This document shows, piece after piece, positions 58,440-64,000 of a DNA stretch of 64,000 nt (the stretch's first letter is position 1; each line of letters starts with the position of its first letter). The notes below the pieces were generated by a model. The model did no database searches. It saw nothing but the letters and a program-made list of their open reading frames with translations, and was not told the DNA's origin. Position numbers and translations under genes: made by a program. Source of the stretch: Streptomyces sp. Ru72 (GTDB taxonomy: Bacteria; Actinomycetota; Actinomycetes; Streptomycetales; Streptomycetaceae); contig NZ_PQSR01000033.1 in NCBI RefSeq assembly GCF_002920635.1, positions 1 to 64,000 of the forward strand, in the 5' to 3' direction.

Positions 58440-59573
58440 ATGACGAGCATCGGTGGTGCCGGATCTCCTGGGATGGTCGACTGGAATCTCGCGGTGGCGA
58501 CCGCGACCCGGCTCGTGCGGCCGGGCCCCGACGTGAGCCGCGACGAGGCCCGGGCCGTCGTCGCCGAGCTGCGCCGCCACGCGAAGGCCTCGGAGGAGCA
58601 TGTCCGGGGCTTTACCCGTATGGGTGAAGAGGGTGTACACGACACCCCGGTCCTCGTCGTCGACCGCCCCGGCTGGGTCAGGGCGAACGTCGCCGGTTTC
58701 CGGGAGATCCTCAAGCCCCTCCTCGACAAGATGTCGCAGCGCCGCGGCAGCACGCCCGGCGGAGCCGTCCTCGGCGTCGTCGGCGGCAAGGTCACCGGCG
58801 TGGAAGTGGGCATGCTGCTGTCGTTCCTGTCCAGCCGGGTGCTCGGCCAGTACGAGACCTTCGCCCCGCCCACCCGCGAGCTGCCCGCCGGCGAGAACGG
58901 CGGCGGCCGCCTGCTGCTGGTCGCGCCGAACATCGTCCACGTCGAGCGGGAGCTGGACGTGGACCCGCACGACTTCCGCCTGTGGGTCTGTCTGCACGAG
59001 GAGACACACCGCACGCAGTTCACCGCGGTGCCCTGGCTGCGCGACCACCTGGAGGGCGAGATCCAGTCGTTCCTCGAGGAGACCGACATCGATCCCATGA
59101 CCGTCCTGGAGCGCATCCGGGAGGCCGTCCAGTCGCTCGCAGGGGGCCGCCCGGAGGGCGAGGAGGGCGACGACGGCCACTCCCTCGTGGAACTCGTGCA
59201 GACCCCCGCCCAGCGGGAGATCCTCGGCCGGCTCACCGCGGTGATGTCGCTCCTGGAGGGCCACGCCGACTTCGTGATGGACGGCGTGGGACCCGCGGTC
59301 GTGCCGAGCGTCGCCGAGATCCGCGAGAAGTTCCAGCAGCGCCGCGCCAAGGGCGCCTCGCGCCTGGACCTGGCCCTGCGCAAGCTGCTGGGCCTGGACG
59401 CCAAGCTCAGGCAGTACCGTGACGGCGAGCGGTTCGTGCGGGCGGTCGTCGAGCAGGTCGGCATGGACGGCTTCAACCGTGTGTGGACCTCCCCGAACAC
59501 CCTCCCGACCAAGGCGGAGATCGCCAAACCGGCGGACTGGGTCGCACGGGTGCACCGCAGGGCGGAATCGTGA
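58440..59573 (+). CDS. DUF2342 zinc-metalloprotease-like protein
   Basis: A 377-residue protein with an HExxH motif in LWVCLHEETHRTQFTAVPWL and a downstream GHADFVMDG that could provide a further ligand. The C-terminal helical part has LRKLLGLDAKLRQYRDGERF. Families with this pattern are annotated as DUF2342, also as coenzyme-F420-associated or zinc-dependent metalloprotease; the substrate is unknown. No Shine-Dalgarno is present: TACCGT ends 6 nt before the ATG, so the mRNA may be leaderless. It precedes tilS, as in other streptomycetes. Confidence 0.88.
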   Translation: MTSIGGAGSPGMVDWNLAVATATRLVRPGPDVSRDEARAVVAELRRHAKASEEHVRGFTRMGEEGVHDTPVLVVDRPGWVRANVAGFREILKPLLDKMSQRRGSTPGGAVLGVVGGKVTGVEVGMLLSFLSSRVLGQYETFAPPTRELPAGENGGGRLLLVAPNIVHVERELDVDPHDFRLWVCLHEETHRTQFTAVPWLRDHLEGEIQSFLEETDIDPMTVLERIREAVQSLAGGRPEGEEGDDGHSLVELVQTPAQREILGRLTAVMSLLEGHADFVMDGVGPAVVPSVAEIREKFQQRRAKGASRLDLALRKLLGLDAKLRQYRDGERFVRAVVEQVGMDGFNRVWTSPNTLPTKAEIAKPADWVARVHRRAES

Positions 59574-59778
59574 ACCCCGGAGTGAGAGCCATGAATCCGG
59601 AGTGAAGTAATCCGGCCGTCGGCAGGTCAACGCTCCGCCAATCACCCTTCCGAGGGACCGTGGGCCTGGGACTGGCGTGCAATGCTCGGGGAACGGCCCG
59701 TTTCTGTCACCATCTACACACTCTGAGTGACCGGCTTCGGGCTCACCCCCCGACACAACTTCATGAAGGGAACCGGAC

Positions 59779-60825
59779 ATGGGTCCCCATCCCGCGGTCG
59801 CGGCGATACGCCTGGCGGTCCGCCGCGTCCTCCACGACATCCTGACCGAGCAGACCGCCGAGCGGCCGAGAGAGCACGTGACCGTCGGCTCTCCGCCCCA
59901 CGAGCGCCCGTCCGCGCCGCTCGTGCTCGTGGCGTGCTCGGGCGGCGCCGACTCGATGGCGCTCGCCTCCGCCCTCGCCTTCGAAGCACCCAAGCTCGGC
60001 ATCTCCGCCGGCGGCATCACCGTCGACCACGGCCTGCAGCCCGGCTCCGACCTGCGCGCCGCCGAGGTCGTCCTGCGCCTGCGCGAGCTGGGCCTGGACC
60101 CCGTCGAGTCCGTCGCCGTCACCGTCGGCCGTGACGGAGGGCCCGAAGCCGCCGCCCGCGACGCGCGCTACGCCGCCCTGGACGCCGCCGCAGACCGCCT
60201 CGGCGCCACCGCGATCCTCCTCGGGCACACCCGCGACGACCAGGCCGAGACCGTCCTGCTCGGCCTCGCCCGCGGCTCCGGCATCCGCTCCCTGTCGGGG
60301 ATGGCCGCGGTCTCGGGAGCCGGCGGCCGCTACCGCCGCCCCTTCCTCCACATCGACCGGCAGACCGCCCGCAAGGCCTGCATGACCCAGTCGCTGCCCG
60401 TCTGGGACGACCCGCACAACACCGACCCCGCCTACACCCGCTCCCGGCTCCGCCACGAGGGCCTGCCCGCCCTGGAGAAGGCGCTCGGCAAAGGCGTCGT
60501 CGAAGCCCTCGCCCGCACGGCGCAGCTCTCCCGCGACGACGCCGACGCCCTGGACGCCTGGGCCAGCCAGGCCGAGGCCTCCGTCCGCGACGCCTCCGGG
60601 CTCCTGGAGTGCGCCAAGCTCTACGCCCTGCCCCCCGCCGTCCGCCGACGCATCCTGCGCCGCGCCGCCATCGAGGCGGGCGCCCCGGCCGGGTCCCTCT
60701 TCGCCCGGCACATCGAGGAGGTCGACCGGCTGATCACCGGCTGGCGGGGCCAGGGGGCCATCAATCTCCCGGGCAAAGTCGTCGCCCAGCGGCAGGGTGG
60801 CAGACTGGTGATTCGGCAAGGCTGA
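59779..60825 (+). CDS. tilS: tRNA(Ile)-lysidine synthetase
   Basis: A 348-residue N-type ATP pyrophosphatase that converts C34 of the minor tRNA-Ile to lysidine. The PP-loop is [16 protein letters not shown]. Other family segments are [38 protein letters not shown], and [19 protein letters not shown]. The C-terminal RNA-binding domain is short, as in actinobacteria. The ATG follows AAGGGAACCGGAC. It is followed by hpt and ftsH, the tilS-hpt-ftsH order conserved across many bacteria. Confidence 0.95.
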   Translation: MGPHPAVAAIRLAVRRVLHDILTEQTAERPREHVTVGSPPHERPSAPLVLVACSGGADSMALASALAFEAPKLGISAGGITVDHGLQPGSDLRAAEVVLRLRELGLDPVESVAVTVGRDGGPEAAARDARYAALDAAADRLGATAILLGHTRDDQAETVLLGLARGSGIRSLSGMAAVSGAGGRYRRPFLHIDRQTARKACMTQSLPVWDDPHNTDPAYTRSRLRHEGLPALEKALGKGVVEALARTAQLSRDDADALDAWASQAEASVRDASGLLECAKLYALPPAVRRRILRRAAIEAGAPAGSLFARHIEEVDRLITGWRGQGAINLPGKVVAQRQGGRLVIRQG

Positions 60826-61050
60826 GAACACGCCCCCTGCGGGAGGCGCCCGGCCACCCCTCGGGGGGTCGGTCAGCCACGCGAGCGGGCCAAGGGGCGC
60901 GCCGCTGTCGCGAGGAAGAGCGCGGGCACGCCGCGAGGGCTGTAGCCGCCATGCGGCTGCCGCCGCGCGGGTGAACCGGCCGCGGTCGGCCCTCGACGGT
61001 GGCACGGCCCCCGACGCGCGCGAGCAATCGAAGCGGCGGGACGACCGAAA

Positions 61051-61614
61051 GTGATGCGGGTGGACGCGAAAGACATGGGTGCCGACCTCAAGCAGGTGCT
61101 CATCACCAAGGAAGAGATCGACGCGAAGCTGGCCGAGCTGGCCGCGAAGATCGACGCGGAGTACGCGGGCAAGGACTTGCTGATCGTCGGCGTTCTCAAG
61201 GGCGCGGTGATGGTCATGGCGGACCTCGCCCGGGCGCTGTCCACCCCCGTCACGATGGACTGGATGGCCGTGTCCTCCTACGGCGCTGGAACGCAGTCCT
61301 CCGGCGTCGTGCGGATCCTCAAGGACCTGGACACCGACATCAAGGGCAAGCACGTCCTGATCGTCGAGGACATCATCGACTCCGGACTGACCCTGTCCTG
61401 GCTGATCTCCAACCTGGGCTCCCGCGAGCCCGAGTCGCTGAAGGTGTGCACGCTGCTGCGCAAGCCGGACGCCGCCAAGGTCGCCATCGACGTCGAATGG
61501 GTCGGATTCGACATCCCGAACGAATTCGTCGTGGGCTACGGCCTCGACTACGCGGAGAAGTACCGCAACCTTCCGTTCGTCGGTACTCTCGCGCCCCACG
61601 TCTACGGCGGCTGA
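61051..61614 (+). CDS. hpt: Hypoxanthine phosphoribosyltransferase
   Basis: A 187-residue purine salvage enzyme joining hypoxanthine or guanine to PRPP. The PRPP loop is [18 protein letters not shown], the flexible loop region is [17 protein letters not shown], and the C-terminal purine-binding part is [23 protein letters not shown] 61051 and ATG 61054 are adjacent starts, and ATG 61075 is also possible; the ribosome site is weak for all. Middle gene of tilS-hpt-ftsH. Confidence 0.95.
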   Translation: MMRVDAKDMGADLKQVLITKEEIDAKLAELAAKIDAEYAGKDLLIVGVLKGAVMVMADLARALSTPVTMDWMAVSSYGAGTQSSGVVRILKDLDTDIKGKHVLIVEDIIDSGLTLSWLISNLGSREPESLKVCTLLRKPDAAKVAIDVEWVGFDIPNEFVVGYGLDYAEKYRNLPFVGTLAPHVYGG

Positions 61615-61808
61615 ACTCTCCGTGGCCCGGCGCTCCCGGCCGCCCGCGCGGCGGCCGGATCCCGGATTCCGGTCTTTGTAAGACGTTCGGGAACCACAAC
61701 GGGTTTCGCGCCGTTGGAGATGCGTGGGCGGTATTGCCGGTAGTCCCCTGCGGCTGAGGGTGGCGATCCTGGGGTACCGTCGGAAGAACTGTTTTTATCA
61801 AACTCACT

Positions 61809-63872
61809 ATGGCAGGAGGGACGGGGCGGCACCGCTCCGTATGGATGGACGTGAAGCGATACTTCCGTGGGCCGGTCATGTGGATCGTGCTGGCCGTCCT
61901 TGCCGTGGTCGTGTTGATGCAGGTCGTCGGCTCTTCGGGCGGCTACAAAACGGTGGACACCGGCAAGGTCGTCCAGGCGATCAATGACAACAGGGTCGAC
62001 TCGGCCAAGCTGACCACCGGCGACGAGCAGGTCATCAAGGTCTCGCTCAAGGACGGCGTCAAGGTCGACGGCAGCTCCAAGATCCAGGCGAGCTACATCG
62101 GCGACCAGGGCGTGACCCTGGCGAACACCCTGCAGGACAAGTACCAGAACAAGCAGATCCCGAAGGGCTACACGGTCTCGCCGTCCAAGCAGAACCCCTT
62201 CGTCGGCATCCTGCTCTCCCTGTTGCCCTTCGTCCTGATCGTGGTCGTCTTCCTGTTCCTGATGAATCAGATGCAGGGCGGCGGCTCGAGGGTGATGAAC
62301 TTCGGCAAGTCGAAGGCGAAGCTCATCACCAAGGACACCCCCAAGACGACGTTCTCGGACGTCGCGGGTGCGGACGAGGCGGTCGAGGAACTCCAGGAGA
62401 TCAAGGAGTTCCTGCAGGAGCCGGCCAAGTTCCAGGCTGTCGGCGCGAAGATCCCCAAGGGCGTGCTGCTCTACGGCCCGCCCGGTACCGGTAAGACGCT
62501 GCTGGCGCGTGCCGTCGCCGGCGAGGCGGGTGTCCCGTTCTACTCGATCTCGGGTTCCGACTTCGTCGAGATGTTCGTCGGTGTCGGTGCCTCCCGGGTC
62601 CGTGACCTGTTCGAGCAGGCCAAGGCGAACGCCCCGGCGATCGTCTTCGTCGACGAGATCGACGCGGTCGGCCGCCACCGCGGCGCCGGCCTCGGCGGCG
62701 GTCACGACGAGCGCGAGCAGACCCTGAACCAGCTGCTCGTCGAGATGGACGGCTTCGACGTCAAGGGCGGCGTGATCCTCATCGCGGCCACGAACCGCCC
62801 CGACATCCTCGACCCGGCCCTCCTGCGTCCCGGCCGCTTCGACCGTCAGATCGCGGTCGACCGCCCGGACATGCAGGGCCGTCTGGAGATCCTCAAGGTC
62901 CACCAGAAGGGCAAGCCGGTCGCCCCGGACGTCGACCTGTCGGCCGTCGCCCGCCGCACCCCCGGCATGACCGGCGCCGACCTCGCCAACGTCCTGAACG
63001 AGGCCGCGCTGCTGACGGCCCGCAGCGACAGGAAGCTGATCGACAACCGGATGCTGGACGAGGCGATCGACCGCGTGGTCGCGGGCCCGCAGAAGCGGAC
63101 CCGGATCATGTCGGACAAGGAGAAGAAGATCACCGCGTACCACGAGGGCGGCCACGCCCTGGTCGCGGCGGCCTCGCCGAACTCCGACCCGGTCCACAAG
63201 ATCACCATCCTGTCCCGCGGCCGCGCCCTCGGCTACACGATGGTGCTCCCGGACGAGGACAAGTACTCCACGACCCGCAACGAGATGCTGGACCAGCTGG
63301 CTTACATGCTGGGCGGCCGCGCGGCCGAGGAGCTCGTCTTCCACGACCCGACCACCGGTGCCGCCAACGACATCGAGAAGGCCACCAACCTGGCCCGCGC
63401 GATGGTCACGCAGTACGGCATGACCGAGCGCCTCGGTGCGATCAAGTTCGGCAGTGACGGCAGCGAGCCGTTCCTCGGCCGTGAGATGTCCCACCAGCGC
63501 GACTACTCGGAAGAGGTCGCCGCGCTGGTGGACGAGGAAGTCAAGAAGCTCATCGAGACGGCGCACAACGAGGCCTGGGAGATCCTGGTCGAGAACCGCG
63601 ACGTCCTCGACAACCTGGTGCTCCAGCTGCTGGAGAAGGAGACGCTGGGCAAGGAGGAGATCGCCGAGATCTTCGCCCCGATCGTCAAGCGTCCGCCGCG
63701 GCCCGCCTGGACCGGCTCCTCGCGCCGCACGCCGTCCACCCGCCCGCCGGTGCTCTCCCCCAAGGAGCTCGCACTGACGAACGGGGCGAACGGCGCGACG
63801 CCGGCGATCGCGAACGCCGCGGAGTCCGTCTCCTCCACGGAGGCGTCTGCGGAGGACCGCCGCGAGAGCTGA
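61809..63872 (+). CDS. ftsH: ATP-dependent zinc metalloprotease FtsH
   Basis: A 687-residue membrane AAA+ protease. Two transmembrane helices flank a periplasm-side domain ([35 protein letters not shown]). The AAA module has Walker [18 protein letters not shown], Walker [17 protein letters not shown], and the second region of homology [19 protein letters not shown]. The zinc site is [12 protein letters not shown]. The C-terminal tail is disordered. The ATG at 61809 has no good ribosome site; an ATG at 61845 ([10 protein letters not shown]) is the other candidate. It degrades misfolded and regulatory membrane proteins. A strong hairpin follows. Confidence 0.96.
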   Translation: MAGGTGRHRSVWMDVKRYFRGPVMWIVLAVLAVVVLMQVVGSSGGYKTVDTGKVVQAINDNRVDSAKLTTGDEQVIKVSLKDGVKVDGSSKIQASYIGDQGVTLANTLQDKYQNKQIPKGYTVSPSKQNPFVGILLSLLPFVLIVVVFLFLMNQMQGGGSRVMNFGKSKAKLITKDTPKTTFSDVAGADEAVEELQEIKEFLQEPAKFQAVGAKIPKGVLLYGPPGTGKTLLARAVAGEAGVPFYSISGSDFVEMFVGVGASRVRDLFEQAKANAPAIVFVDEIDAVGRHRGAGLGGGHDEREQTLNQLLVEMDGFDVKGGVILIAATNRPDILDPALLRPGRFDRQIAVDRPDMQGRLEILKVHQKGKPVAPDVDLSAVARRTPGMTGADLANVLNEAALLTARSDRKLIDNRMLDEAIDRVVAGPQKRTRIMSDKEKKITAYHEGGHALVAAASPNSDPVHKITILSRGRALGYTMVLPDEDKYSTTRNEMLDQLAYMLGGRAAEELVFHDPTTGAANDIEKATNLARAMVTQYGMTERLGAIKFGSDGSEPFLGREMSHQRDYSEEVAALVDEEVKKLIETAHNEAWEILVENRDVLDNLVLQLLEKETLGKEEIAEIFAPIVKRPPRPAWTGSSRRTPSTRPPVLSPKELALTNGANGATPAIANAAESVSSTEASAEDRRES

Positions 63873-63900
63873 ACACGGGTCCCACCGGCCCCGGAATTTC

Positions 63901-63944
63901 GGCCGCGCCCCCCAGGGTTCTAGCCTGGGGGGCGCGGCCGCTTT
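63901..63944 (+). terminator. Terminator after ftsH
   Basis: A perfect 16-bp stem (GGCCGCGCCCCCCAGG and complement) with a 7-nt loop, followed by GCTTTC, 28 nt after the ftsH stop. Confidence 0.85.
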
Positions 63945-64000
63945 CGCAGGGCCGCGGATGAGACGCGCGACCCGTGCGCGTCACAGGCGCAGGAACGAGG

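Overview
The window is chromosomal DNA of a Streptomyces (order Streptomycetales). GC content is very high with strong third-position GC bias, GTG and TTG starts are common, and markers such as BldG, an MFS-thymidylate kinase fusion, TipA, an AfsR-like regulator and an XRE/DUF397/HATPase set are all present. From memory of Streptomyces coelicolor, the left block (1-20.4 kb) corresponds to the conserved tad / bldG / hppA / topA / tmk / holB region. The right block (about 34-64 kb) corresponds to a second conserved region ending in ppa, dacB, tilS, hpt and ftsH. The stretch between them is accessory and partly decayed.

Layout. 0-1.9 kb: tail of a Tad-type pilus operon (TadC-like, DUF4244, TadE, a second TadE-like protein). 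1.8-5.3 kb: a DEAD/DEAH helicase on the minus strand, divergent from bldG and its ATP-binding anti-sigma partner. 5.3-8.0 kb: proton-pumping pyrophosphatase behind a long AT-rich leader that carries two overlapping Rex-like inverted repeats. 8.2-18.6 kb: lipoprotein, methyltransferase, topoisomerase I with a lysine-rich tail, the MFS-TMK fusion and the DNA polymerase III delta prime subunit. 18.7-20.3 kb: exported peptidase.

20.4-25.6 kb is a tRNA-Thr(CGT) integration hotspot. It holds a frameshifted integrase whose presumed catalytic Tyr is His, a sortase-anchored surface protein, a broken HAD-like gene, a second diverged copy of the tRNA 3-prime end with its terminator, and the C-terminal stub of a second integrase. 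Fragments of a pentapeptide-like gene, a metallo-beta-lactamase-fold gene and a frameshifted LysR gene follow. 25.7-31.8 kb: oxidoreductase/SnoaL pair, an ICMT-like protein, a NarL/DesK-type two-component system, and a methyltransferase split by a TGA.

32-44.8 kb: trypsin-like protease with FG-GAP repeats, TrmH methyltransferase, GT2 glycosyltransferase followed by an 18-bp tandem repeat, AfsR-like regulator, family A DNA polymerase, Clp-N/HTH protein divergent from a DUF2786 gene across a double-dyad operator, and two lipoproteins. 44.9-46.2 kb: a VOC-ArsR-SRPBCC operon preceded by a perfect 20-bp inverted repeat. 46.2-48.4 kb: a DUF397 / ATP-binding / XRE-DUF5753 module in which two divergent promoters share a 30-bp element. 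48.6-64 kb: aldehyde dehydrogenase, DinB, glutamate decarboxylase, TipA with its promoter dyad and internal TipAS start, DedA, ThrE-like exporter, soluble pyrophosphatase, a D-Ala-D-Ala carboxypeptidase with an N-terminal 11-residue repeat, DUF2342, TilS, Hpt and FtsH.

Several genes look leaderless: a -10-like hexamer sits exactly 6 nt before the start codon and no Shine-Dalgarno sequence is visible. All functions are inferred from sequence reading alone; no search was run.
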